A DNA stretch of 53,795 nt, taken from UBA2108 sp002713215. GTDB lineage: Bacteria; Bacteroidota; Bacteroidia; Flavobacteriales_G; Salibacteraceae. Shown in pieces: positions 1 to 8,508 of this stretch. A program made the translations under genes and the position numbers. The notes below the pieces were generated by a model. The model searched no databases and was not told the origin of the DNA. It saw nothing but the letters and a program-made list of their open reading frames with translations. The stretch is taken from contig CALAPY010000068.1 of assembly GCA_937891015.1 (NCBI GenBank), positions 1-53,795 of the forward strand, given 5' to 3'. Numbering within the stretch: position 1 is the first letter of the stretch; each line of letters opens with the position of its first letter.

Positions 1-2104
1 CTGCTGCAATCGGAATACCAATCAGGTTATAAATAAATGCCCAAAACAAGTTTTGTTTAATAGTCGCTACTGTTTGTTTGGATAGTTTGATAGCTTGTGG
101 TATTTTGGTTAAGTCGGAAGAAATAATAGTCATTTTAGCTACATCCATTGCAATGTCTGAACCTTTTCCCATAGCGATACTTACATCTGCTGTTGCCAAA
201 GCTGTGCTGTCATTGATTCCATCGCCTACCATTGCTACTGTTTTTCCTTGCTCTTGCAGTTCTTTTACAAAATCGGCTTTGTGTTGTGGTAATACTTCGG
301 CTTTGTAATGTTTAATACCTGTTTGCTTGGCAATGGCTTTTGCTGTGGCTTCATTATCGCCTGTGAGCATATACAAATCAATACCCATTTCCTGCATTTC
401 TTTAATAGCTTGTGCAGATGTTTCTTTTATTTTATCGGAAATAGCAATTACCGAAAGGGCTTGTTTATTGTCGGAGAACCAAATAATGGTTTTGGATAAT
501 TTACTCCAATCATCAGCTTGTTGTTGTAATTGTTCGGGAACAATGATGTTGTTTTCAAATAATAACTTTTTGTTTCCTACAAAATAGGTTTCATTATTAT
601 AGTCTGCTTTTGCTCCTTTACCTGTAACACTGTCAAAATTGGAAAGTGTAGCTGGATTGACTTCTCCCAAATATTTTACAACCGCTCCTGCCAATGGGTG
701 TTCAGATTGCTTTTCAATACTCAACAATATATCTTTTGTACTACTATCATTATTCAACCATTGTATATCAGTAATTTGCGGACGACCTTCGGTAATGGTT
801 CCTGTTTTGTCTAAAATGATTGCATTAACCTTTTTAGCTAACTCTAAACTTTCAGCATCTTTAATTAAAATGCCTTGTTCGGCACCTTTGCCAACGCCTA
901 CCATTATGGCTGTTGGAGTAGCCAATCCCAAGGCACACGGACAAGCAATAACCAATACTGTAACGGCTGCCAATAATCCTTGAACTATGGCATTATCACC
1001 GCCAAAAATCATCCAAACGATAAAAGTAAGTAATGCAATGCCCATAACCACAGGTACAAATATTCCTGCTATTTTATCCACCAATTTCTGTACAGGTGCT
1101 TTGCTCCCTTGTGCGTCTTGCACCATTTTGATGATTTGGGCAAGCATTGTTTCCTTACCGACTTTTACAGCCTTAAATTGGAAACTACCTTTTTGGTTTA
1201 TCGTTCCTGCAAATACTTTTTCGTTTTCATTTTTCAATACGGGAAGAGGCTCTCCACTCAACATACTTTCATCCACATAAGAATTGCCCGAAATGACTAT
1301 ACCGTCAACTGCAATTTTTTCACCAGGCTTTACTAAAATTACATTTCCTTCAATAACTTCTTCAATGGGCGTTTGTTTTTCTGTTCCGTCTCCTTGAATA
1401 ACAATAACTGATTTCGGTTGTAAGCCCATCAGTTTTTTAATGGCAGAAGATGTATTGCCTTTGGCTTTTTCTTCCAATAATTTTCCCAACAATATGAAAG
1501 CGATAATTACGGCTGCGGCTTCAAAATAAACGTGAGCGTGTAAACCTCTTTGATGCCAAAAATCTGCAAACAACATATTGAACACACTAAACACATAGGC
1601 AATACCTGTACTTAATGCTACTAATGTATCCATGTTGGCTTTGCGGTGTTTGGCTTGTTTCCACGCATTTACGAAAAAATCTCTTCCCAACCACAATACA
1701 ACTGGTGTTGAAAATGCCCACATAATTTCATTCCCGTAAGGCATATCCATAAAGAACATCCCTATTATAACGACAGGCAAAGAAAGAATGACAGCCCAAA
1801 TGGTTTTATTTTTGAGTTCTTTAAATTTCTTTTTGTGAATGGTTTCAAGGGACTCCTGTTGTTTGGATTCGTCTTCAATTAATAAATTATATCCTACACC
1901 TTGAACTGCTTTTCGTAGTTTTTCGGAATTGGTTACGTTCGAAAGAAATTCAACGATAAGATTACCCGTAGCATAATTGACAGATGCACTCACCACTCCC
2001 TCTTGATGTGTTACGATACTTTCTGCACTACTCGCACAAGAAGCACAGGTCATTCCCAATACAGGGAAAGTCTGCGTAACTGTATTTTGATTTGTTGTTG
2101 CCAT
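1..2104 (-). CDS. copA: Copper-translocating P1B-type ATPase, C-terminus cut by window edge
   Basis: Exports copper across the inner membrane using ATP. The minus-strand reading frame is open from the ATG at 2104 to the window edge (about 701 codons); the usual length is about 740-840, so only the extreme C-terminus is missing. In order I see an N-terminal HMA domain with GMTCASC (Cys20, Cys23), hydrophobic segments, the intramembrane CPC copper motif at about residue 388, the DKTGT phosphorylation motif with Asp432, and the GDGIND hinge motif at about residues 627-632. The CPC motif marks it as a heavy-metal rather than calcium pump; Cu(I) is inferred from family. It lies 89 bases downstream of an HMA-AraC regulator on the same strand, which probably controls it. 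Confidence 0.95.
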   Translation of the reverse strand, partial: MATTNQNTVTQTFPVLGMTCASCASSAESIVTHQEGVVSASVNYATGNLIVEFLSNVTNSEKLRKAVQGVGYNLLIEDESKQQESLETIHKKKFKELKNKTIWAVILSLPVVIIGMFFMDMPYGNEIMWAFSTPVVLWLGRDFFVNAWKQAKHRKANMDTLVALSTGIAYVFSVFNMLFADFWHQRGLHAHVYFEAAAVIIAFILLGKLLEEKAKGNTSSAIKKLMGLQPKSVIVIQGDGTEKQTPIEEVIEGNVILVKPGEKIAVDGIVISGNSYVDESMLSGEPLPVLKNENEKVFAGTINQKGSFQFKAVKVGKETMLAQIIKMVQDAQGSKAPVQKLVDKIAGIFVPVVMGIALLTFIVWMIFGGDNAIVQGLLAAVTVLVIACPCALGLATPTAIMVGVGKGAEQGILIKDAESLELAKKVNAIILDKTGTITEGRPQITDIQWLNNDSSTKDILLSIEKQSEHPLAGAVVKYLGEVNPATLSNFDSVTGKGAKADYNNETYFVGNKKLLFENNIIVPEQLQQQADDWSKLSKTIIWFSDNKQALSVIAISDKIKETSAQAIKEMQEMGIDLYMLTGDNEATAKAIAKQTGIKHYKAEVLPQHKADFVKELQEQGKTVAMVGDGINDSTALATADVSIAMGKGSDIAMDVAKMTIISSDLTKIPQAIKLSKQTVATIKQNLFWAFIYNLIGIPIAA

Positions 2105-2193
2105 ATCTCAATTGTTTTTAATTAAAATACAAAGTTGACAACAATGGGTAGTTTATTTATTGTGGAATTTTGGAAATGATTTGTAAGATTTAC

Positions 2194-2757
2194 TTATACC
2201 TCATCCAAAGGTTTTCTTCTATATTCACGGATTTTTTTAAAATGACTGGGGGAAAGTCCTGTTACTTTCTTAAACTGATTACTCAAATAAGCAACACTTG
2301 AATAATTTAAACGGAATGTGATTTCGCTCAAAGACAATTCATCATAAACTAATAGCTCCTTTACCTTTTCTATCTTTTGAGCAATAAAATATTTTTCAAT
2401 GGTAGTGCCTTCTACTTCAGAGAATAGGTTGGATAAGTAGTTGTAATCATGATGTAGTTTACTGCTTAACACATCTGAAAGATTGGTTTTCGTTTCATTA
2501 TCTTGATGATGTACCAAGTCAATGATTATTGTTTTAATCTGCTCAATCAGACGACTTTTTTTGTCATCAATCATTTCAAAACCTAATGACACCAACGTTT
2601 TACTAAATTTTTCTTTTTCTTGTGTTGTGGGATTTTTATCAAGCACAATCTCTCCAAGCTTGATGTCTTTTGCCTTCAGGTTTAATTTTTCCAATTCATT
2701 TCTCACCACCATAATACAACGGTTGCAAACCATATTTTTTATATAGAGTGTTGTCAT
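2194..2757 (-). CDS. AraC-family regulator fused to an N-terminal HMA-like metal-binding domain
   Basis: 187 residues. The N-terminus (residues 1-70) resembles a heavy-metal-associated domain with the motif MVCNRC, giving two cysteines spaced CxxC. The C-terminal ~100 residues are an AraC-type double helix-turn-helix, with the typical ending in which a VAYLSNQFKKVTGLSPSHF segment precedes a basic tail. The likely role is a cytoplasmic copper or silver sensor activating the ATPase gene that starts 89 bases downstream. Metal sensing is inferred from the CxxC motif and the neighbour; the DNA-binding call is firm from the C-terminal sequence. Confidence 0.88.
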   Translation of the reverse strand: MTTLYIKNMVCNRCIMVVRNELEKLNLKAKDIKLGEIVLDKNPTTQEKEKFSKTLVSLGFEMIDDKKSRLIEQIKTIIIDLVHHQDNETKTNLSDVLSSKLHHDYNYLSNLFSEVEGTTIEKYFIAQKIEKVKELLVYDELSLSEITFRLNYSSVAYLSNQFKKVTGLSPSHFKKIREYRRKPLDEV

Positions 2758-2803
2758 ATTTTTTTCGAATACTTCAATTTTTTCACGAATATTTTTTTAG
2801 CTT

Positions 2804-2939
2804 GCAGATAACGCCCCGCAGCCATGAGTAGTAGGCCTTCCGTGGCACACTCTTCAGTTCTCGGGTTTGGGTTGTTAAAGATCATCAGTTTCAAATCTAA
2901 ACAACTTGGCCCATTACTCATTTGGGTGTTGTTATGTGC
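2804..2939 (-). repeat. attC-like recombination site A (136 bp)
   Basis: The outer boxes are GCAGATAAC (2804-2812) and GTTATGTGC (2931-2939). Inside them, the arm with GCCATGAGTAGTAGGCC at 2821-2836 pairs imperfectly with GGCCCATTACTCAT at about 2909-2922. The left part shares GCCCCGCAGCCATGAG with site D, and the interior shares the GGCA-ACTCTT-CTCGGGT-TGGGTT pattern with it. Site A lacks the nested central hairpin present in B, C and D. It fills most of the gene-free stretch 2758-3119; the rest is AT-rich, and a loose TACTTTG box at 2998-3004 could belong to a promoter for the plus-strand gene at 3120. Confidence 0.75.
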
Positions 2940-3119
2940 TTTTATTTTTTCTATCTACTAATACAATTTCTTTCGACATTCGTTTATTGTAACCAACTAC
3001 TTTGTACATTGTTTTAGCCACTCTGACTCGTAAATATAGAATGAATATGGGCCCTCTAAACGATCTTCGATTTCACTTCGTATTACCTAATTTTGGGCTT
3101 GTATCCAAATTATTTGTTC

Positions 3120-4889
3120 ATGCGTATATTATTCCTTCTTTTTCAAATTTCAATTTCTATATCCCTTGTTGCACAAGATTTTCAACTTAAACAGAAGTTT
3201 GTTCCAAACGATTGGAATCATAGAGATGAATTTGGTGGAGCCGTAGCTATTGATAAAGAATATGCGGTCGTAGGAGCTAAGTACCATGATTTTGGAGCTA
3301 ATGGAGGCGACGAATTTGCGAATACTGGTGCCGCCTTTGTTTTCAGGAAACAAAAAGATGGAACTTGGTCTGAAATTCAAAAACTATATGGCGATTTTAG
3401 GTCAAGTAGGAACAGCAACACTTGGTTTGGATATTCAGTAGATATAAGCGGGGATTATATAATTATAGGAGCCGTGTATGATAATACCGACTTAACAGGG
3501 CAAAACAGTCTTTATCAGTCTGGGGCTGCATTTATTTATGAACGTACTTCTGATACAACCTTTGGTTTAAAGTCCAAAATTATTGCGAGTGATAGAAAAA
3601 GAGATGGTCAATTTGGTTATTCGGTGAGCATATATAGTTCCGGTGTTGCTATGGTTGGTGGTCCAAAGAATGCAACTAATTCAACCCGAAATGGTGCCAT
3701 TTTTTTCTACAAAAGAAGTGCTCCGGGTAGTTGGGTATTTGACAAAAAAATGGATTCTAGACACGGCTATTCTGCTGATATGACAAATAGTTATGCTGTA
3801 TCTGGCCATATAGGTGGAACCCAGATTTACACTTTCAAAAAAGATGGCTCAAAGAATTGGGTCGATGCCCAGACTATTCTTCCACCAAATTCTTCAGCTA
3901 GTGATTTAGTTGGGTCTTCGGTTGCGTTGACAAACCAGTGGTTATTTATCGGAGCTCCTGAAGAGGACGAAGACGAAAATAACATGAATACCATTTTGAA
4001 CTCGGGAGCCGTATACGTCTACAAAATTGATCAAAGTGGGATGTTTCAATTCAGCCAGAAAATTGTTTCTCCGAATCGATCAGACTCACGTGGTTTTGGA
4101 ATTTCTGTAGAAATTGATGGCAATACGGCAGTTGTGGGTTTGCCATTTGATGAAACCAATGAAAACTTTGTTGATACTATTATTAATGGAGGCTCGATTA
4201 TGATATATGAATTGGATTCAACAGATGGAAAATGGAAGTTTAAAAGTAAGCATGTAATGCCTGATCGTATGATTAGTGATATGTTCGGTTATGATGTTGC
4301 TGTATCCGGAAATTTTGTTATGTCGGGTTCTATTGGTTCTAAATGGTCAGGAATCGGAAAAGGTCGGGCTAAAATTGATGCAGGTAGTGTGTATTTATAT
4401 CAAAATTGCAGCAACCTTCAGAAAAGCGCCACAATAACTCAGAATGGTACTGAACTGGTTGGTGCTGAAGGGTTTGATGCTTATCTTTGGTGGAATTGTA
4501 ACCTGGAAGAGATAATTGCAGGTGAAGAAGGTAGAGTATATGAGCCATCTAAAGGAGATACGTACGCACTCATTGCTTTTAAGGAAGGTTGTGCTGATAC
4601 AAGTCATTGCGAACAATTCACTCCTCTCAATTTAGAGGAAAGTGGATTATCAAAAAAGGTATTGATTTATCCAAATCCATCTAAGGGAGCGTTCTCAATT
4701 GAGTTTGAAGGTGAATTGGCAACACAGCTCACAATTACTGACATTTCAGGTAAAATAGTGCTTGATGAGCCTGTTGTTAGTGCAAAAAATAGGATTCATT
4801 TAAAGGCAAATTCTGGAGTTTACTTTGCAACCTTTACGTTTGAAAAAGGCACAGAACAAAAGACTAAGTTGATTCTTCTGAATCGTTAA
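3120..4889 (+). CDS. Secreted FG-GAP beta-propeller-like protein with T9SS sorting domain
   Basis: 589 residues from the ATG at 3120, chosen over the in-frame ATG at 3093 because it starts directly with the signal peptide MRILFLLFQISISISLVAQ. The body has about seven repeats of an FG-GAP type, each with FGxxV-x-xxxxxAVVGA-like strands followed by GAAFVF or GAVYVY strands, typical of a beta-propeller. The end (about residue 515 on) is a T9SS type A sorting domain with the IYPNPSKGAF motif. The product is expected on the cell surface or released; the ligand is unknown. It is the only gene in the cassette region on the plus strand and shares cassette 1 with a decayed hydrolase. Confidence 0.85.
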   Translation: MRILFLLFQISISISLVAQDFQLKQKFVPNDWNHRDEFGGAVAIDKEYAVVGAKYHDFGANGGDEFANTGAAFVFRKQKDGTWSEIQKLYGDFRSSRNSNTWFGYSVDISGDYIIIGAVYDNTDLTGQNSLYQSGAAFIYERTSDTTFGLKSKIIASDRKRDGQFGYSVSIYSSGVAMVGGPKNATNSTRNGAIFFYKRSAPGSWVFDKKMDSRHGYSADMTNSYAVSGHIGGTQIYTFKKDGSKNWVDAQTILPPNSSASDLVGSSVALTNQWLFIGAPEEDEDENNMNTILNSGAVYVYKIDQSGMFQFSQKIVSPNRSDSRGFGISVEIDGNTAVVGLPFDETNENFVDTIINGGSIMIYELDSTDGKWKFKSKHVMPDRMISDMFGYDVAVSGNFVMSGSIGSKWSGIGKGRAKIDAGSVYLYQNCSNLQKSATITQNGTELVGAEGFDAYLWWNCNLEEIIAGEEGRVYEPSKGDTYALIAFKEGCADTSHCEQFTPLNLEESGLSKKVLIYPNPSKGAFSIEFEGELATQLTITDISGKIVLDEPVVSAKNRIHLKANSGVYFATFTFEKGTEQKTKLILLNR

Positions 4890-4974
4890 AGCCTGAATTC
4901 ATATTTAATATATCGACACAGCCAATATTTACACCATTCACCCATTAGCCTCATGATACAGGTAATTTTCCAGT

Positions 4975-5913
4975 TCACTTTTTATAGAGAACAATAGGTT
5001 TTTCGTTTTTGATTAAAGTTAAATAATGCTTAGTGCGGTTCAATTGTTCAGTCCAATGAGAAGTTAAACCATGATTACCTTGTTCAAAGGTTTCTAGCAA
5101 TACAGAGTGATTTGTTGATTCAAGGTTTTTCTTAAATTCCAAAGCCTCTTCATAAAATGATTTTTTATCATCAGTTCCGTGAAATATAACAATTGGTGTT
5201 GTTTGTGAAATATTCTTAGTCCACAAAGCGGGAGACCGATTGGTTAATTCTGATTCACGATTGGCCCAATAATTATCAACAAACCTTGGAAGTATAACGT
5301 TTTCCATTTCAGGTCTTCTTTCAACATTAGTAAATAAGTTGTATGGGCTATACATAAGTATCGCTAGCTTAATTCTGTTTGTTTTTGCCAAAGCTTGACA
5401 TGTATTAATTCCACCTCGACTTACACCAATCATTACAATTTTGGAAGTATCGGCATTAGGTAATTCATTAATCAGCTTGAACAAGCTTAATACATCCCTA
5501 GTATCGTTTCCCCCAACTTCGTCTTTTCCTTCGCAACCAACGCACCACCTCTATATTGACTGGCAACAACCATAAATCCTTGAGATGCATACTCAATAAG
5601 TTTGGCTGTAAATGCATTCGTCATTGAACCAATTTCTCCATGACCTCCTCTGTTAAAAATAATGCACGGATAAGTTCCCTTCTGCTTAGGCTGAATTAAC
5701 TAGCCATGAACTGGAATAGAATTGCTTTGATAAATTATTTTTTTCACATTTTAAGGCATTCAAGTTTTCCTTCAGACTAGGCTAATAATCGATTCTTGAA
5801 TCAATGTCTTTATTTAATAACTGATAAGCTGTTCTAGTAATTAATATTGAGTTTTGCGCTAATAATCCGAATGGCAAGACGAAAATGAAAATGAAAATCT
5901 TCTGGGTCAACAT
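4975..5913 (-). pseudogene. Decayed secreted alpha/beta hydrolase (S9-peptidase-like)
   Basis: The start is at 5913, giving a signal peptide MLTQKIFIFIFVLPFGLLAQ. Reading on, the frame is broken by a TAG at 5782-5784, a shift at the seven-base A/T run 5738-5744, another TAG at 5700-5702, and a further shift near 5536-5544. The remaining 169 codons (5484-4975) are open and hold the nucleophile motif GVSRGG and a downstream DGTDD-like segment with a late GNHG. Conceptually joined, the product would be about 310 residues with a hydrolase fold like prolyl-oligopeptidase relatives. Four separate lesions argue for real decay rather than a sequencing error. It starts 7 bases from the boundary at site B, so it belongs to cassette 1. 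Confidence 0.8.
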
Positions 5914-5920
5914 AATAATT

Positions 5921-6130
5921 GCACATAACGCCCCGCAGCCAAGGCAAGTAGGGCAAAGGAAGTATGTTGTGCGGCAGGGCCGAAGGCTCTTGTCACTCTG
6001 ATAGAGCGGGCGGGCAAAAACATACTGACTAATGTACTCACTTGGAAGCTAGGTTTAAAGGTTATTAAATCTCTTTCGTTTCAAATATATCACAAGCCGC
6101 CCTAATTGTCCTTTTGGCTGCTGTTAGGCA
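5921..6130 (-). repeat. attC-like recombination site B (210 bp)
   Basis: The outer boxes are GCACATAAC (5921-5929) and GTTAGGCA (6123-6130). The outer stem pairs the GCAGCCAAGGCAAGTAGGGC region at 5935-5954 with GCCGCCCTAATTG and TTTTGGCTGC at about 6096-6122. A nested central hairpin has arms AGTATGTT (5961-5968) and AACATACT (6019-6026). It is about 210 bp, longer than most described attC sites (roughly 57-141 bp). The stop codon of the gene at 6102 lies inside it. Confidence 0.75.
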
Positions 6131-6764
6131 ATTGTTTTACCATTCCATTTACTTCGAACTCTAATTTGGGTTTTGTTGGTTCTCCTTTCTCCCAAATTGT
6201 CAGTTCCTTCATTAAAAAATTATCTTCAATACATTGAGATTTCACATCAGAGATATGGTAGTATAGAATTTCTGAACCATGTTTGACCCCTTTCTCCATT
6301 TCAGTTTTTGACGAATCTTGATTTAAAAGAGAATGATTAAATCTTCTTGGTAAGCCTTTATAAAATTTAATACTTGATTCTTTTATTACAGACAAGTCTT
6401 TTACAATTAAGGTATCGATTCGGTAGTCATTCTCACGCATTTTTCCATATTGGATTGCCGAGTCCAGAATACTGTACCAAACACTGTCCTTAGAGGTGCG
6501 TGCAATGTAGGTAAATGGAGGTAGGTTGATTGCTTTTATCGAATCTTTATGAGTGCATTCTAAAAATTCCATATGGAGAGTAAAATATTTAATGTCCAGT
6601 ATTTTGGAATACTGACAATCCATAACGATTAGTAAATCTGACTTGTCTTCGAATTCACATTTAATAATCGAGCTGTTATACTTTGGATAGTAGGTTGAGC
6701 AGTTGTCCTGCGCCATAAGTTGAACACTGGCAAGAAAGAATATCGTTAGTAGTAGATTTTTCAT
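6102..6764 (-). CDS. Secreted cassette protein of unknown function
   Basis: 220 residues, beginning with a clear signal peptide (MKNLLLTIFFLASVQLMAQ), so it is exported to the periplasm or beyond. There is no lipobox, no T9SS tail and no domain I recognise; five cysteines are scattered through the mature part. The ATG lies only 6 bases from the boundary box of site C, and the TAG stop is 28 bases inside site B, so the cassette holds essentially nothing but this gene and its site. There is no space for its own promoter; expression would need read-through from the right. Confidence 0.75.
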   Translation of the reverse strand: MKNLLLTIFFLASVQLMAQDNCSTYYPKYNSSIIKCEFEDKSDLLIVMDCQYSKILDIKYFTLHMEFLECTHKDSIKAINLPPFTYIARTSKDSVWYSILDSAIQYGKMRENDYRIDTLIVKDLSVIKESSIKFYKGLPRRFNHSLLNQDSSKTEMEKGVKHGSEILYYHISDVKSQCIEDNFLMKELTIWEKGEPTKPKLEFEVNGMVKQLPNSSQKDN

Positions 6765-6770
6765 AAATAT

Positions 6771-6975
6771 TGCCTAACGCCCCGCAGCTATGGCAAGTAG
6801 GCAGGAAGCAAGTTGAGCGTTGCGCCGAAGGCTCACACCACCCTGATTGAGCGCGTGGGCAAAAACTTGCTGATCGAGGCACATACTTAGAGGCTTGGGT
6901 TTAAGTTTCATAAATTTCTATCCTTTCAAATTTACACCAAAACGCCTATTTGCCATGTAGGTGCTGTTATGGGCA
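6771..6975 (-). repeat. attC-like recombination site C (205 bp)
   Basis: The outer boxes are TGCCTAAC (6771-6778) and GTTATGGGCA (6966-6975). The outer arms GCTATGGCAAGTAGGC (6787-6802) and GCCTATTTGCCATGTAGG (6943-6961) pair well. The nested central hairpin has arms AGCAAGTT (6807-6814) and AACTTGCT (6864-6871). The TAA stop of the cassette 3 gene sits inside the right box. The left box is complementary to the right box of site B, not to its own right box. Confidence 0.78.
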
Positions 6976-7758
6976 GTTGGTTTCTATCCAATTATATAAT
7001 AGGTCAAATTCTTTTCTATTTATTTGGGCTTTTGGGTGACCACTTCCGTTAGACACTTTCTTCCAATATGATTCATTGTCAAGTTTCTCAGAGCTACATT
7101 GCAATGGAGGACCAATGAATTGCTTGTCAGTTTTATGGCAAGAAGCGCAATTTGCACGGAACAGACTTTGACCTTTGTCGTTCATTGCAAGTTTTGATTC
7201 ATTTAGCTTGAACACTTGATATTTGGTTTCGTTATAAATCTCGGGAGACTTGTTTTTAAGCCCGTTCTTAAAATCATACGAATAGACTAATTCATCATCA
7301 ATAAAGTAAAGCTCTGAATAATCGCAATTGTCCGACCCTCTTTCACAAGGTGTCTCATATACCCGTAACATTAAGAATCCACCAGCCTCGTTAAAGTACT
7401 TTGTTGTATCAACTAGGAAGTTGTTTTGCCACATTTCAGTTCTTTGAATGGTTCCATTTGTTCGGTAACAAGTGAATTTTCCATTTAGCTTTCCTTGTGA
7501 GTAAAACTCTTTGAATATCATTATTCCGTTTTCATTAAAAGTTTTACCGTATCCGTTTCGCTGATTGGAGACAATTTGGTATTCATTATTTAGTGTCCCA
7601 TTTTTGAAATAAATACGTTCAAGAATAGTGTCATACTCAGGGAACTTAATTCTCTCTCTCATTACGGAACCATCATCGTAAGTATTTAAAACTGATTTTT
7701 TCTGCGCCATTGTGAAAAGGCCAAAAAGTAAAAATGATAGTAGGAATATCGGTCTCAT
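6967..7758 (-). CDS. MORN-repeat protein fused to a C-terminal cytochrome c domain
   Basis: 263 residues from the ATG at 7758, preferred to an upstream in-frame ATG at 7875 because that extension would run through site D and lacks a signal peptide. MRPIFLLSFLLFGLFTMAQ is a signal peptide. Residues ~25-150 contain YwqK/MORN-like repeats of the type G-x-x-x-x-x-NENG and GKLNGKF-x-x-YRTNG. At residues 204-208 there is a CASCH heme-binding motif followed by FIGPPL, typical of small class I cytochrome c domains. I see no methionine after the heme motif to act as distal ligand; a histidine in GHPKA is a possible substitute. A periplasmic redox or surface role is inferred; the partner is unknown. 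Confidence 0.82.
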   Translation of the reverse strand: MRPIFLLSFLLFGLFTMAQKKSVLNTYDDGSVMRERIKFPEYDTILERIYFKNGTLNNEYQIVSNQRNGYGKTFNENGIMIFKEFYSQGKLNGKFTCYRTNGTIQRTEMWQNNFLVDTTKYFNEAGGFLMLRVYETPCERGSDNCDYSELYFIDDELVYSYDFKNGLKNKSPEIYNETKYQVFKLNESKLAMNDKGQSLFRANCASCHKTDKQFIGPPLQCSSEKLDNESYWKKVSNGSGHPKAQINRKEFDLLYNWIETNCP

Positions 7759-7763
7759 GCTAT

Positions 7764-7984
7764 TGCCCATAACGCCCCGCAGCCATGAGAAGTAGGCGAA
7801 AAGCAGTAAGTGGCGCGTAGGCCAAATATTCATTCCTATTGCGTTTTTTTTTGTCGCGCGTAGGAACCAACACACTTACTGCCCGTGGCAGACTCTTGGG
7901 AACTCGGGTATGGGTTATTAAATTTCATTCGTTTCAAACTTGCAACAGAACCGCCTATTTCTCATTTGGCCACTGTTAGCAAAC
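7764..7984 (-). repeat. attC-like recombination site D (221 bp)
   Basis: The outer boxes are TGCCCATAAC (7764-7773) and GTTAGCAAAC (7975-7984). The outer arms GCCATGAGAAGTAGGC (7782-7797) and GCCTATTTCTCATTTGGC (7953-7970) pair. The nested hairpin has arms GCAGTAAGT (7803-7811) and ACTTACTGC (7874-7882). Its left box matches the complement of the right box of site C over 10 of 10 bases. Confidence 0.78.
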
Positions 7985-8357
7985 GTTTTATTACTTGGTT
8001 GTACATAATTGCTTCAAAAAACAGGACAATAAGAATGAACTCCAAATAGGAATTAGCTCCACTTTTTTGAATCATTACGAAGTGAACAATTCCAATGGTC
8101 AACCAAATCAATGAAGGCAATTCGAAGGCAATGAAGGTCTTCTTGTTTTTTAACGAAACAAAATTTAGAGAGTTGATTATCATATTCAAAATTCCGAACT
8201 CCAAAGCACCTATGAATGATAACGCCATTCCAGATTTCCCTAATTCTGTCCAGGCATTTGAATAGGGCAAGGATCTCAAACTCTCAGATACCACAAAAGC
8301 AAGAAGGGTTATCAGCCCAGTTTGAATAAAATAATATGTCTTGATTTTGGGCTTCAT
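7962..8357 (-). CDS. Small integral membrane protein of unknown function
   Basis: 131 residues with about four hydrophobic segments (around residues 10-30, 42-64, 77-97 and 105-122) and a short KNKK loop in the middle, so it is an inner-membrane protein. No family is recognised. The ATG is 4 bases from the boundary box of site E, and the TGA stop lies within site D, making this cassette (4) minimal like cassette 2. No own promoter space exists upstream. Confidence 0.72.
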   Translation of the reverse strand: MKPKIKTYYFIQTGLITLLAFVVSESLRSLPYSNAWTELGKSGMALSFIGALEFGILNMIINSLNFVSLKNKKTFIAFELPSLIWLTIGIVHFVMIQKSGANSYLEFILIVLFFEAIMYNQVIKRLLTVAK

Positions 8358-8361
8358 TAAT

Positions 8362-8497
8362 GTTTGCTAACGGTTTGCATATGGCTTGTGGCGGTTTCGA
8401 AGGACTTTCTTGTCCACCGAAACTGAAGCTGGCTACGGAGCGAAAACTTTGCTGGTAGCTGTTCACCCGTCATAAGCTATATGCCTTGTTGTAAGGC
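8362..8497 (-). repeat. attC-like recombination site E (136 bp, different core family)
   Basis: The outer boxes are GTTTGCTAAC (8362-8371) and GTTGTAAGGC (8488-8497). The outer arms are TGCATATGGCTTGTG (8376-8390) and TCATAAGCTATATGCC (8470-8485). The middle has the pair GGTTTCG/CGAAAC (about 8393-8399 and 8418-8423). The core sequence differs from sites A-D, which share a GCCCCGCAG core, so cassettes with two kinds of site are mixed in one array. The left box complements the right box of site D over 10 of 10 bases. Confidence 0.72.
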
Positions 8498-8508
8498 GTT
8501 TTCTTCTT

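Noticed and set aside
78..1336. Several plus-strand open frames opposite copA
   Set aside because: They are antisense shadows of a gene with all catalytic motifs intact on the minus strand.
6676..6882. Open frames running through the attC-like sites (also 8284-8466)
   Set aside because: They overlap real genes and the recombination sites, lack family features, and are explained by the site sequence.
2804..8497. Reading sites A-E as MITEs or insertion-sequence remnants
   Set aside because: The complementarity lies between neighbouring sites rather than within one element, and gene stops lie inside the sites. Transposon repeats do not explain this.
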